Source: Clostridium kluyveri (GTDB taxonomy: Bacteria; Bacillota; Clostridia; Clostridiales; Clostridiaceae). From it: a DNA stretch of 64,000 nt. Shown here piece after piece: positions 24,295-33,917 of this stretch (position 1 is its first letter; each line of letters begins with the position of its first letter). The notes under the pieces were generated by a model that saw only the letters and a list, made by a program, of their open reading frames with translations, did not search any database and was not told the origin of the DNA. The position numbers and the translations under genes are program-made. The stretch lies in contig NZ_CP018335.1 in assembly GCF_001902295.1 (NCBI RefSeq), forward strand, positions 806,001 through 870,000, in the 5' to 3' direction.

Positions 24295-25173
24295 TTGGAA
24301 ACGATTGTATTAAAAAGGCATAATAATATAAAAAGAGTACAGACAGTGGGTGAAGTGAGGAAGCAGATAAAAAAATGGAAAAGAGAGGGATTTACTATTG
24401 GCCTTGTACCTACTATGGGATTTTTACATGAAGGGCATGAAAGTCTTATAAAAAGAGCAGCAGAGGAAAATGACAAAGTAGTAGTTAGTGTATTTGTAAA
24501 TCCTACACAATTTGGCAAAAATGAAGATTTAGGATCCTATCCTAGAGATATAAAAAGAGATGAGGTTTTATGTAAAAAAGCTGGAGCCAATTTAATATTC
24601 AATCCAGAACCTTCAGAGATGTATTATAAAGATGCAAGTACTGTTGTAAATGTAAATGGTTTGACAGAAGGTTTGTGCGGCGCAAAGAGACCTGTTCATT
24701 TTGGGGGAGTGTGTCTTGTAGTTTCAAAATTATTTAATATTGTAACTCCTGATAGGGCTTATTTTGGCGAAAAAGATGCACAGCAGCTTGCAGTTATAAA
24801 GAAAATGGTAAAAGATTTAAATTTTGATATAGAAATAGTAGGATGTCCTATAGTAAGGGAGTTTGATGGTCTTGCTAAAAGCTCAAGGAATACTTATCTC
24901 TCTTTGGAAGAAAGGAAAGCAGCCTGTATACTAAATGAAAGCCTTATTTTAGCAAAAAAAGCTTTAAATTTAGGAGAAAGAAATGTAGGCAGAATAAAGG
25001 ATATGATTAATGAAAAGTTAAGTTCAGAAACTTTGGCAAAGATAGATTATATTGAAATTGTGGATAGTTTAAGTTTGGAACCTGTACAGAGTATATCTTC
25101 TTCCATTCTAGTTGCAATTGCGGTATATATAGGAAGAACCAGGCTTATAGACAATTTTACTTTTAAAGTATAG
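24295..25173 (+). CDS. panC: Pantothenate synthetase (pantoate--beta-alanine ligase)
   Basis: About 292 aa. VPTMGFLHEGHESLI (containing the HIGH-like HEGH), VNPTQFGKNEDLGSYPR, YFGEKDAQQLAVIKKMV and KSSRNTYLS are PanC hallmarks; it joins pantoate and beta-alanine with ATP. The TTG at 24295 has AGAAGG about 8 nt upstream; the GTG at 24286 overlaps that site. No panD (aspartate decarboxylase) follows, so beta-alanine must come from elsewhere. A terminator ends the operon. Confidence 0.93.
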   Translation: METIVLKRHNNIKRVQTVGEVRKQIKKWKREGFTIGLVPTMGFLHEGHESLIKRAAEENDKVVVSVFVNPTQFGKNEDLGSYPRDIKRDEVLCKKAGANLIFNPEPSEMYYKDASTVVNVNGLTEGLCGAKRPVHFGGVCLVVSKLFNIVTPDRAYFGEKDAQQLAVIKKMVKDLNFDIEIVGCPIVREFDGLAKSSRNTYLSLEERKAACILNESLILAKKALNLGERNVGRIKDMINEKLSSETLAKIDYIEIVDSLSLEPVQSISSSILVAIAVYIGRTRLIDNFTFKV

Positions 25174-25198
25174 ATTATATAATGTACTTATGTATTTT

Positions 25199-25253
25199 TG
25201 GATATTGGGATATTGTATTTAATTACATTTTATATCTTGATATCCATTTTTTT
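25199..25253 (+). terminator. Terminator of the pantothenate operon
   Basis: TGGATAT ... ATATCCA with further inner pairing (GATAT / ATATC) and a 7-T tail. Confidence 0.75.
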
Positions 25254-25326
25254 ATACCATAAAATATTTAATCTATGTAGAATAATTACTTATACTAGAA
25301 TATAATAAAGTTAAATCATAATAGTT

Positions 25327-25350
25327 CAAGTGATTCTTAAATTCAGGTAC
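25327..25350 (-). repeat. Terminal fragment of the interspersed repeat
   Basis: On the minus strand this reads GTACCTGAATTTAAGAATCACTTGA, matching the conserved end CACCTGAACCTAAGAATCACTTGA of copies A and B. No more of the element is recognisable, so it is a remnant or chance match. Confidence 0.4.
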
Positions 25351-25381
25351 TGATGATTTAATTAAATTGGAGGAAAATATT

Positions 25382-26227
25382 TTGACTTTATATATTTCAG
25401 ATCTAGATGGAACATTATTGAATTCAGAGCAGTTTGTAAGTGAATATTCCGTTAAAATTGTAAATAAATTAATAGCACTGGGGATAAAGTTCACTGTTGC
25501 TACTGCCAGATCTTATGAGGCTTCAAAAAATATATTAAAGCCGCTAAATTTGAGTTTACCTATTATTTTAAATAATGGATCTTTTATATATGATCCTTCT
25601 TTGAATAAAAATATCAGAGAGAATTATTTAGATAAAGGTATAGTTGAGTTTATTTTAAGGCATTATAGTTTAAAGAAAATCTCTCCTTTTGTATCTGGAA
25701 TAGATTTTAATGGAAATAAAAAAATATTTTATAAAGGTATTTTTAATGAAGGTCAGAGAATATATATAAATTCACGAAAAAGACAAGAGGATAAGAGACT
25801 TACTATAGTAAAGGATTTTTCAAAGATTGGAGAATATAATATTATAAATATATTTGCCATAGAAAAGGGAAGTGAATTAGATTATTCTTATAGATTATTT
25901 AAAAATACCATAGATGCTACCTGCCATTATACAGAAGAAATTTATTCAAAAGGTTTTTTCTGGCTGGAGGTTACGAATTCCTGTGCTAATAAAAAATGTG
26001 CTGCAGAATTTTTGAAAGATTATTTAAAAATTAATGAACTTATTTGTTTTGGAGATAACTTAAATGATAAATCCCTTTTTGAATTAGCGGATGAAAAGTA
26101 TGCAGTTGAAAATGCTTACAAACCATTGAAAGATATTGCCACTGGAATTATTCCCTCTAATGATAAGGATGGAGTAGCTAAATTTCTTTACCATAAATAT
26201 AAAAATTTTACGGATAAATTAAAATAA
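25382..26227 (+). CDS. Cof-type HAD-family hydrolase
   Basis: About 281 aa. Motif I is ISDLDGTLLNS, motif II lies around VATARSYEA, and the C-terminal motif IV is FGDNLNDKSLFELA, with a Cof-type cap between them. Such proteins dephosphorylate sugar phosphates, nucleotides or cofactor precursors. The TTG start at 25382 has GGAGG 8 nt upstream; the longer ORF begins in that site. The C-terminal motif reads ADEKYAVENAYKPLKDIATGI, as usual for the family. Substrate unknown. Confidence 0.88.
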   Translation: MTLYISDLDGTLLNSEQFVSEYSVKIVNKLIALGIKFTVATARSYEASKNILKPLNLSLPIILNNGSFIYDPSLNKNIRENYLDKGIVEFILRHYSLKKISPFVSGIDFNGNKKIFYKGIFNEGQRIYINSRKRQEDKRLTIVKDFSKIGEYNIINIFAIEKGSELDYSYRLFKNTIDATCHYTEEIYSKGFFWLEVTNSCANKKCAAEFLKDYLKINELICFGDNLNDKSLFELADEKYAVENAYKPLKDIATGIIPSNDKDGVAKFLYHKYKNFTDKLK

Positions 26228-26252
26228 TTTAGCTGTGTGAATTATAATTTTA

Positions 26253-26294
26253 AAAAGTCTTTAATAAATTAGAGAACATTTATTAAAGACTTTT
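26253..26294. terminator. Bidirectional terminator between convergent genes
   Basis: A perfect 17-bp inverted repeat (AAAAGTCTTTAATAAAT) with an 8-nt loop, between the HAD gene and spoVR. Confidence 0.9.
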
Positions 26295-26297
26295 AAG

Positions 26298-27563
26298 TTA
26301 TCTTAAAGTTATATATGAAATTTTTTTATTTTCATTGCAGCAAACCTGTACACTTTCATCTTTCAACTTTGTATTTAATTTAACTGGATATCCCCAAAGT
26401 TCATAAAGATATTTTAGAGTAGCTTCCATATAACTTGAATTTAATTCCCTTCCTTCATAAATATGATTTAAAACAAGAGTAGTATCTTTTTTTGATATAC
26501 TGTCAACTACAATATTGGGAATTAAATTCATGCCGCAGAGATTACAAAGGGTATTTCTAATTTTTAGCCATCCGTCTCCGTCTGGAATCTCCCTTACTAC
26601 ATAGTCATCTCCTCTTTTACCATATTCAAATAAGTTTAATTCATAGCATAGTTCTTCGGTGAGATATCTTCTTATAAAGGATTCGTCTCGTTCTAACATT
26701 CGCACTTCAAATATTTTATCTATTCCATATTTTTTTTCTAGGTTTTCAAACATTTTAAAACCGACATAATAAGGATTTATACTTCCCATAGTGGGGGCTA
26801 TAACGTCATTGTGTCTTTTTATAAATTCCACATAAAGGGAAGCCGTCAGATTAAGTTGATTTAAAATTTTGTAATGCCAGTAACTTGCCCAACCTTCATT
26901 CATAATTTTTGTTTCAATTTGGGGTATAAAATATAGGGTTTCATTTCTAACCACATTTAAAACATTTTTTTGCCATTCTTCTAAGGTGCCGTGGTTTATT
27001 ATAAATGCTATAATATCATCTTTACATTCCTCTTCTGTTTTTTTGATTCCCACAGTTCTCACTGTTTGAAATCTTATGGCATGGGCGGTATTTAAAATTT
27101 TTTCTACTTCTTCATATCCAATGCTAGGATCATTTACATATTCTCTTATCATATCTGCGTGGTTTTTAAACATCTCGATAGCATAGGATGCATTAGTACC
27201 TTGTTTAAATAGTCTATTATTCTTAAAAAAATCATTATGTCCATATACATGGGCCATAGTAAGAATTTGAAGAAGCAGTGTATTATCTTTCATTAAATAG
27301 GCAAGACAAGGATTCGAATTTATTACCATTTCATAAGGAAGACCTGTAAGATTATATTTATATAGTGATTCAGATCTGTCGTAGGCCTTTCCAAAGCTCC
27401 AATGTGGATATCTAGAAGGCATACCCACATAAGCTTCATAGGCAATCATATCCTTATAACTTATGATTTCAAATTCCTGAGGGTAAAAGTCAAGGCCTGA
27501 TTCTTCAGCTTTGGATTCTATGATATGCCCCCAGGTTTCTAAGTCCTTATTTGTATATTCCAC
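26298..27563 (-). CDS. SpoVR-family protein
   Basis: About 421 aa. The N-terminal LDFYPQEFEIISYKDMIAYEAYVGMPSRYPHWSFGK and LTMAHVYGHNDFFKNN are characteristic of SpoVR/YcgB, which in Bacillus affects spore cortex and in other bacteria accompanies PrkA and YhbH in stress responses. The GTG at 27563 fits GAGAGGTG 6 nt upstream better than the GTG at 27572, which lies inside the ribosome binding site. It is the last gene of the prkA-yhbH-spoVR operon and is 5 nt from yhbH. Molecular function is unknown. Confidence 0.93.
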   Translation of the reverse strand: MEYTNKDLETWGHIIESKAEESGLDFYPQEFEIISYKDMIAYEAYVGMPSRYPHWSFGKAYDRSESLYKYNLTGLPYEMVINSNPCLAYLMKDNTLLLQILTMAHVYGHNDFFKNNRLFKQGTNASYAIEMFKNHADMIREYVNDPSIGYEEVEKILNTAHAIRFQTVRTVGIKKTEEECKDDIIAFIINHGTLEEWQKNVLNVVRNETLYFIPQIETKIMNEGWASYWHYKILNQLNLTASLYVEFIKRHNDVIAPTMGSINPYYVGFKMFENLEKKYGIDKIFEVRMLERDESFIRRYLTEELCYELNLFEYGKRGDDYVVREIPDGDGWLKIRNTLCNLCGMNLIPNIVVDSISKKDTTLVLNHIYEGRELNSSYMEATLKYLYELWGYPVKLNTKLKDESVQVCCNENKKISYITLR

Positions 27564-27568
27564 GGAAA

Positions 27569-28780
27569 TCACCTCTCTTCCAATTCTTTACTCAGTATTT
27601 TTTTCAGGGATTTCCATAAGTCTTGTTTTTCATGAATAGTCACTACGGTAAAATTATTATCAGTAATTTTATTTTGAAAAATGTGTTTTATGCTGCTTCC
27701 ATAAGGGCTTGGAATAATTTCAGCGTAGCTAAAAAGATTGCATACCTTACATAGGTCCGTAGCACATTTTAATGCTAGACTATTATCTTCACTCCAATTA
27801 TCCCCATCACTAACATAAAAAGTATAAACATTCCAGTAAGCAGGGTTATAATTTTCTTCAATTACTTCTAAAGCTTTTTTTAAGCCGCTGGATATATAAG
27901 TTCCACCAGATTCTACCTTATGAAAAAATTCATTCTCTGTAACTACTTTAGCAGAAGTAGAATGAGAAATAAATTTTACTTCTACATTATTGTATTTCAT
28001 TTTTATAAATCTATATAAGACAAAGAAAAAAGATCTAGCTAAAAATTTTCTAGTACTATCCATAGAACCTGATGTATCCATTACGCAAATAATTGCAGCG
28101 TTTAGTTCTAGTTTTGGTTTCCTTTTTACTCTGAAATATCTTAAATCATCTTGTTTAAATGGAAATCTGGATTTTATAGTTGTATCTTCTGGCAGTTTAT
28201 TTTTAGGCTCAGACTCCAATTCCCCATGAATTTCACGTAAAGCTCTTTTAGTACCCTGCTGTCTTTTTAATTTTTCTACCATGGTTCTCTTTTTAGCAAG
28301 TCTTGGGTTTATTCCTCTTCTCTGATAACCGGATTTTTTAGGAGAATTTTCAGAGAGAATCTGTGAAAATTTCTTTTTATCCATTAGAGGAAGCTCCAGA
28401 TCTTCCATCAGGTAATCTAAAACATCTTCTATGGTAACTTCTATTTCATACATATCTTCTCCTTCTTGATTACCTGCACCTTGATTACCCTTTCCATCTC
28501 TGTCTTTTATGGCTTTTCCAATTCTATCCCCTTTTTTTTGGGAGCCATCTCCGCTGCCTACTCCGGAATTATTGTCTCCATATATAAATTGGTATTCTTT
28601 TATACCTTTTATGGGAATTTTAACTTTTTTGTTTTTACTTTGACCTATGATGCTTTCTTCAGATATTATGTCCGCCAAATTATCTTTAATGGATTTTTCT
28701 ACCAATTGTCTATGGCGTCTTCTATCTTCTAAAGATCTGTCATGATGGTCATTAACATCAAATTCTCTGAAAATAGCCAT
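27569..28780 (-). CDS. yhbH: YhbH/YeaH family protein (DUF444, VWA-like)
   Basis: About 403 aa. The C-terminal half has a MIDAS-like DTSGSM in VMDTSGSMDSTRKF, a von Willebrand A-type metal site. The N-terminal EDRRRHRQLVEKSI is typical of DUF444, and the middle contains a Gly/Asp/Lys-rich flexible stretch. The ATG at 28780 has GGAAGG upstream and leaves a 4-nt gap to prkA; the longer ORF start is inside prkA. It is a partner of PrkA and SpoVR in many bacteria; the biochemical role is unknown. Confidence 0.93.
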   Translation of the reverse strand: MAIFREFDVNDHHDRSLEDRRRHRQLVEKSIKDNLADIISEESIIGQSKNKKVKIPIKGIKEYQFIYGDNNSGVGSGDGSQKKGDRIGKAIKDRDGKGNQGAGNQEGEDMYEIEVTIEDVLDYLMEDLELPLMDKKKFSQILSENSPKKSGYQRRGINPRLAKKRTMVEKLKRQQGTKRALREIHGELESEPKNKLPEDTTIKSRFPFKQDDLRYFRVKRKPKLELNAAIICVMDTSGSMDSTRKFLARSFFFVLYRFIKMKYNNVEVKFISHSTSAKVVTENEFFHKVESGGTYISSGLKKALEVIEENYNPAYWNVYTFYVSDGDNWSEDNSLALKCATDLCKVCNLFSYAEIIPSPYGSSIKHIFQNKITDNNFTVVTIHEKQDLWKSLKKILSKELEER

Positions 28781-28784
28781 AAGA

Positions 28785-30707
28785 TCAATCCTTCCACAAA
28801 TTGTTGGCAGCATATTTTAAGATAACATCGCAGCAGTGATCGCAGTAACCTGTTGCCTTTAGTTCTTCTACCATGGAATTATATTTTACATCTTGGTCTT
28901 TATCTCTAACTCTGGATTTAGTTATAATTCTAGATAATTCTTTTACTGATGCCGTAAGCTTTTTTTCAATAGCCTCTTTAAGTGGTTCATAGGAAGTATA
29001 TTCAATTTTACCCCCATTTCTTATAATGTAGAACATATATGAGGTGACATCTGTTCTAAAACCTTTGGAGGAGCTTTCAGAAACTCCTATATGCTGTTCT
29101 ATAGATCTCATAAAGGTTTCGTCAGGCTCAAGTTCTTCTCCAGTGGAATGATCTTTGATTTTATTTTTATTTACATAAGCTTCGGCATGATCCAGATAAT
29201 TATCAAAAAGACTTTCTGCCTGTTCTTTAAAACTGTGTATAAAGGCTCTAGTCACTTCCTTTTCAAGCAGTTTATTATATTCTTTTCTTATGGTATCTTT
29301 TAAGAATGTTAGATATTTCTTTTTGTCATCTTCTGCAATATCTAAATCCTTAACTGATTTTATTAAACTTTCCATTACGCTTAGGGGATTTATACAATTA
29401 TATTCTGAATTAGAAAGTGCCTGATCTAAAGCTTTTATAATGAATCTTGTGGATATTCCTGTCATACCTTCTCGCATGCCAGCTTCTTCCTTTAATTCTG
29501 AAAAATCAATTTTTTTAGTACTTCCCTTTTCTACTATATCTTCTCCATTATAAATTTTTAATTTTGTCATAGGATCCACTTTGTTCGAAGGTGAAAGCCT
29601 GGATAAAATTGCAAACATTGCTGCGATTTCCATAGTATGTGGTGCTATATGGGCGTTAAATTGGCTTCTACCAAGTATTTTTTTATATATTTTAACTTCT
29701 TCGTTTAATTCCATACAATATGGAACTTCTATTTTTACTATTCTGTCAAGAATTGCTTCATTGGTATGATCTGATTTGAATTTATTCCATTCTGATTCAT
29801 TAGAATGTGCTAAAATAATTCCGTCAAAATAAATCATTGATCCTTTTCCAGGAGATGGAACAGATTTTTCCTGGGTAGCTGTAATTATAGTGTGAAGATA
29901 TTCAACGTCATTTTTGAATACCTCTATAAATTCTACCAATCCTCGATTTCCTACGTTGAATGCACCATTAAGAGAAAATATTCTAGGGTCATCTTCAGGA
30001 TAAATGTCCATCTTTGATATATCAATAGAACCTGTGAGTACAGAAGTATCCTGATTATTAGGATCTACAGGAGGTACTACGCCGATTCCTTTTCTGGAAC
30101 GAATAGAAAAATCAGTAGTTATTACAGGAAATTTTTCATATTGCCCATTATAGTCATGTTTAAGTCTGTATTTACAAATAGGGCATAGATCTCCCTCGAT
30201 TTCGACATTCAAAATTTTTTCAAAGTCATGTTTTAAATGGTTGGGTATTAAATGAAGAGGTTCTTCTCTCATAGGACAACCTTTAAGTGCATATATTGGT
30301 TCTGATGTTTCAAGGGCTTTTTTTATGGATTCAACTAAAGATGATTTCCCGGCACCTACAGGTCCTACTAGGTAGAGTACTTGTCTTGATTCTTCTCCTT
30401 TCATTGCAGCTGAATGGAAGTAATTAACCAATTTCATTATCACTTTATCAATACCAAAAAAATCATTTTTAAAAAAGTTATATCTTCTTATAGGTTCATT
30501 TCCATGCAATTTCTTAATTTTAGGGTTTTCTTCAGGGTTTAATACCTCGTATTTTTTATCTATTATAATATCATACATTCTCTTATGAGCTAATTTTACT
30601 ATTTGAGGATTATCCTTTACGATTTGTAGATATTCTAAAAAAGTGCCTTCGAATTCATGTTTTTTTCTTAGTTCTCTATCTTTTTCAATTATATCTTTAA
30701 AGTTCAT
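28785..30707 (-). CDS. prkA: PrkA-family serine protein kinase / AAA+ protein
   Basis: 640 aa. The Walker A motif GPVGAGKS is at 115-122, in the AAA+ PrkA N-terminal domain. Downstream are the sensor-type segments (NRGLVEFIEVFKND, GIILAHSNESEW) and the C-terminal PrkA kinase-like domain. The protein is the size of Bacillus PrkA and E. coli YeaG. A cysteine-containing insert (LCPICKYRL) is present. The start is supported by AGGAGAG upstream. First gene of a three-gene operon (prkA, yhbH, spoVR) associated with sporulation or nutrient stress in other bacteria. Confidence 0.95.
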   Translation of the reverse strand: MNFKDIIEKDRELRKKHEFEGTFLEYLQIVKDNPQIVKLAHKRMYDIIIDKKYEVLNPEENPKIKKLHGNEPIRRYNFFKNDFFGIDKVIMKLVNYFHSAAMKGEESRQVLYLVGPVGAGKSSLVESIKKALETSEPIYALKGCPMREEPLHLIPNHLKHDFEKILNVEIEGDLCPICKYRLKHDYNGQYEKFPVITTDFSIRSRKGIGVVPPVDPNNQDTSVLTGSIDISKMDIYPEDDPRIFSLNGAFNVGNRGLVEFIEVFKNDVEYLHTIITATQEKSVPSPGKGSMIYFDGIILAHSNESEWNKFKSDHTNEAILDRIVKIEVPYCMELNEEVKIYKKILGRSQFNAHIAPHTMEIAAMFAILSRLSPSNKVDPMTKLKIYNGEDIVEKGSTKKIDFSELKEEAGMREGMTGISTRFIIKALDQALSNSEYNCINPLSVMESLIKSVKDLDIAEDDKKKYLTFLKDTIRKEYNKLLEKEVTRAFIHSFKEQAESLFDNYLDHAEAYVNKNKIKDHSTGEELEPDETFMRSIEQHIGVSESSSKGFRTDVTSYMFYIIRNGGKIEYTSYEPLKEAIEKKLTASVKELSRIITKSRVRDKDQDVKYNSMVEELKATGYCDHCCDVILKYAANNLWKD

Positions 30708-31120
30708 ATTCTCCTCTCCTTTTTACTTTATCTATTACATACTACGCATGATGAATATTTATTATGTATAATAATGATAACTATTGGACTTAAATTAATT
30801 AAGTAAATATGTTCAAATGATCTTTTAAGTAGCTGTTATATTAAAAAGGAGTATATATTATTAGATTTTCAAAGATTTGGTTTAAAGTAGAATAAAAATA
30901 GTCGTTTTTATATAATTACAATTAGATAAGTGAATACTTTTATAATTTAAGTATTAATTTATTAAATGAGAGATTTGTTGCAATCATTATATTGCTTTCC
31001 TGCATTGTTGTCAATGTATTTATCATAGGTAAATCTTTACTAAATTATTATTTTTCTAATGGTTGGTTTATTAAATTATATGAAGATTAAATTTTTTTGG
31101 CACTTATAATTAAATATTTA
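30708..31120. other. Intergenic region, nothing recognised
   Basis: About 410 bp of AT-rich sequence between the prkA operon start and the MarR operon end. It must contain the prkA promoter on the minus strand, but no convincing -35/-10 pair, RNA element or ORF was seen. Confidence 0.5.
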
Positions 31121-31125
31121 AGGAT

Positions 31126-31159
31126 AAAAATATAACTGGAAATTATATTTTCCAGTTAT
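31126..31159 (-). terminator. Terminator of the MarR/efflux operon
   Basis: The stem ATAACTGGAA / TTCCAGTTAT with an AT loop; on the minus strand it is followed by ATTTTTA. Confidence 0.75.
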
Positions 31160-31181
31160 GTGAAAAATCAAATAATGTAGA

Positions 31182-31664
31182 TTAATTACAATTATCTTCA
31201 TCTAATAATAAAATAAAACTTTCTAATGCATGAATAATTTTTTCTACGCTGGTTGGATCCATATTCTTTATAGTATTAGATATGCAGTAGGCAATAAAAT
31301 GTTCTTTCATTCTGACTATATCATTATTTTTTTTAAAATCCTCAGAAACAGAGAGTTTTACGATTCTTCTGTTGTTTTCAGGTATTTCTCTTATTACCAC
31401 GCCCTGGCTGACTAATCGGTTTACTATACCTGAAACTGTGCTTTTGGTCAGCATTAGATGGTCACTTAATTCATTAAGAGTTATATCCGGTGTTTTGTAT
31501 AAATGAAATATAACAGTAAGCTGAGGGGCTGTGAATCCATATTGTTGTGCTATTTTTTTAAATTTGCACCTAAAAGTTCTATGGATAGTTTTAAAAAGAC
31601 TAATTATTTCATCAGATTGTTTGGTTATTAATTCATCATTCCAACATGACGGTTCCTCCTTCAT
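31182..31664 (-). CDS. MarR-family transcriptional regulator
   Basis: About 160 aa. The winged helix contains LTVIFHLYKTPDITLNELSDHLMLTKSTVSGIVNRLVSQGVVIR and the wing motif ENNRRIVKLS. The start is uncertain. ATG 31664 is used here, but a better Shine-Dalgarno sequence (AAGGAGG) lies just after it and leads to an ATG at 31647 in the efflux gene's frame, which reads only M-L-E-stop. A one-base indel would join that start to the MarR frame. The gene overlaps the efflux gene's 3' end and probably regulates the operon. Confidence 0.85.
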   Translation of the reverse strand: MKEEPSCWNDELITKQSDEIISLFKTIHRTFRCKFKKIAQQYGFTAPQLTVIFHLYKTPDITLNELSDHLMLTKSTVSGIVNRLVSQGVVIREIPENNRRIVKLSVSEDFKKNNDIVRMKEHFIAYCISNTIKNMDPTSVEKIIHALESFILLLDEDNCN

Positions 31665-33225
31665 TATACTTTGGATCACCTTCCTTATTTTGTTTTTTAG
31701 GTATTTTTTTGTTTCTCATCATTAAAGTTAAAATTATGGCTAAAACCAATACAATAGAGATTATGGCCAGGGAATAAGCCATAGCATCTATTGTAGCTTG
31801 CCCTTGAACCATTTTCGCCAGTGTGGATACTGCAGAAGCTTTAGCCGCTTTTAGGGATTGCCCCTCATACATATATGCTTGTGTTAATGTGCTTATAGTG
31901 TTATTAGAGGCTGCATTATAAACGTTTATTTGTTCAGATAGTTTTAAGTAATTATAATTAGTCTTACTCTGTATTATTGTTGACATTATAGTTACACTGA
32001 GTGAACCTGATATTTGACGTATAGTATTGGAAAGAGCAGATGCCCTTCCAATTAAATTTTTTGGCACCGCATTCATTCCAACAGTATTAATTGGCATCAT
32101 GGCTAGCCCGATTCCAACTGATCTTATGCATAAAACAAGAGTTATCATTTCTCTACTGGAATTCATATTTATTAAAGTTGAAATATGATAAGAACTTAGT
32201 CCTAATATTATAATACCAGGTATTACAAGTGGTTTTGCACCAATTCTATCAAATAAATTACCGCTTATGGGCATTAAAAGTCCTGTGACTAGGGCTGCTG
32301 GCAGCATAATTATACCTGTTTCCATAGCAGTATACCCTCTTATATTTTGTAAAAATAGAGGCAATACGTATACTCCCCCCATTAATGCTAGTGTTAAAAT
32401 ACAAGATATAAGCTGACTTGCACTAAAATCAAATAGTTTAAAAACCCGTAAATCCAGCAGTGGATCCGGGTGAGTGAGTTCATTTACTACAAATAACACA
32501 AGACTTAAACATCCTAAGGTTAAAAGTATAGGATATTTTACATCTGCCCAATCAATGGAGGTCCATTCACCTAATACATATAGTAGACTGACCACACCTA
32601 TTGTAGAAGATAAGAACCCTATTATATCAAAGGATTTGAGTTGTTTTCTTTTTGAATCTTTTAATAAAATGGCAGCCAATACAACACCTATTACACCTAT
32701 AGGTACATTTATATTAAAAATAAGTCTCCAATCCATTTTTTCAATAATATATCCACCTAGTGTTGGTCCTATGGAGGGAGCTGCCATAGCGGCTATTCCC
32801 CAGATGCCAAGGGCCAGGCCTATCTTTTCTCTTGGGAATATTTCATATATCATAGCCATCCCAACAGGCATTATCATACCTCCTCCAATGGCCTGAATAA
32901 TACGGAAACATATCATCGATGTGTTGTTCCAGGCAAATCCACATAACATAGAGCCTAAAGTAAACACTGTCAGTGCAAACATATATATTTTTTTAGAGCC
33001 AAAAACATCTTGAAGATATCCAGTAAGAGGTATAATTGCCCCAAGTGCTAGGGTATATGCTGTAAGTATCCATTTTGAATCATCCATTGATACTCCGAAA
33101 ACAGCCATCATCTTGGGAATTGCAATATTAACTATACTACTATCTAGTATAGACATAAATGTACCAATTACAACTACAATTAATGCCAGCCAGCTGTATA
33201 GAGAATCATGATTATTTTCTTCCAT
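31636..33225 (-). CDS. DHA2-family (EmrB/QacA) drug:H+ antiporter
   Basis: 529 aa with 14 predicted membrane spans. LDSSIVNIAIPKMM near the N-terminus is the DHA2 motif D1, YLQDVFGSKKIYM is motif A, and the GIWGIAAMAAPSIGPTLGGYI region is motif C. It exports hydrophobic compounds using the proton gradient. The tail EGGTVMLE is encoded by the DNA that also carries the ribosome binding site for MarR. With the two HlyD-type adaptors upstream it forms an EmrAB-like system in a Gram-positive setting. Confidence 0.92.
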   Translation of the reverse strand: MEENNHDSLYSWLALIVVVIGTFMSILDSSIVNIAIPKMMAVFGVSMDDSKWILTAYTLALGAIIPLTGYLQDVFGSKKIYMFALTVFTLGSMLCGFAWNNTSMICFRIIQAIGGGMIMPVGMAMIYEIFPREKIGLALGIWGIAAMAAPSIGPTLGGYIIEKMDWRLIFNINVPIGVIGVVLAAILLKDSKRKQLKSFDIIGFLSSTIGVVSLLYVLGEWTSIDWADVKYPILLTLGCLSLVLFVVNELTHPDPLLDLRVFKLFDFSASQLISCILTLALMGGVYVLPLFLQNIRGYTAMETGIIMLPAALVTGLLMPISGNLFDRIGAKPLVIPGIIILGLSSYHISTLINMNSSREMITLVLCIRSVGIGLAMMPINTVGMNAVPKNLIGRASALSNTIRQISGSLSVTIMSTIIQSKTNYNYLKLSEQINVYNAASNNTISTLTQAYMYEGQSLKAAKASAVSTLAKMVQGQATIDAMAYSLAIISIVLVLAIILTLMMRNKKIPKKQNKEGDPKYNEGGTVMLE

Positions 33226-33239
33226 TATGTATCACCTCA

Positions 33240-33893
33240 TTACTTCACATGGATTTTCACAACAGCATTAGTCCCTGGAAGTATTTTATTGTTAAATTTA
33301 TTAATGGAGATTTTTACAGGTATTCTTTGAACTACTTTTGTAAATGTACCACTAGTTGAAGAAGGTAGTATGGATAAGGCAGATTGTGATGCTTCCCCTA
33401 CAGACTTCACTTTCCCTGTAAATTTCTTTGAGCCATATTGGTCTATGGTAATGGTAACAGATTGTCCAATCCTTACTTTGCCAAGTTTTGTTTCCTCGAT
33501 ATTAGCAGTTATGTAAAGCTTATCTGGATCTATTAATGTAGCCAAGGTTTGACCCGATGACCAAATTTCACCGATGGTTCCTTGTTTTTTAATGACTATG
33601 CCGTCAATAGGAGATCTTATTAAAGATTCATCTACACTTGAATCAGGAAGGTTAACCATTTCCTGGCGTGCCAATATCTGGTTTTTTATAACAGTATCTC
33701 CTTCTTCTACATTAAGTTCTAATAATTTTCCACTAATTTGTGGAGTTACATTAACTAAATCTGCACTTACTGATGCATCGTCAGTGGAAACATAATAGGT
33801 ATTTTGATACCAATAGTAGCATCCAATACTACCAAGTGCTGCTACAATTACTATTAATATTCCTATAATCAATATTTTCCGTTTTTCCTTCAT
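33240..33893 (-). CDS. HlyD/EmrA-type membrane fusion protein
   Basis: 217 aa. One N-terminal transmembrane segment (IIGILIVIVAALGSIGCYYW) is followed by a barrel-sandwich/biotinyl-lipoyl half-motif (VNVTPQISGKLLELNVEEGDTVIKNQILARQE, then SPIDGIVIKKQGTIGEIWSSGQ) and a beta-barrel domain. It lacks the long coiled-coil hairpin of Gram-negative EmrA. The gene precedes the DHA2 transporter by 14 nt and should assist its export function at the outer face of the membrane. Confidence 0.9.
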   Translation of the reverse strand: MKEKRKILIIGILIVIVAALGSIGCYYWYQNTYYVSTDDASVSADLVNVTPQISGKLLELNVEEGDTVIKNQILARQEMVNLPDSSVDESLIRSPIDGIVIKKQGTIGEIWSSGQTLATLIDPDKLYITANIEETKLGKVRIGQSVTITIDQYGSKKFTGKVKSVGEASQSALSILPSSTSGTFTKVVQRIPVKISINKFNNKILPGTNAVVKIHVK

Positions 33894-33917
33894 AATTAAG
33901 GTACCCTCTTTCTTGAT

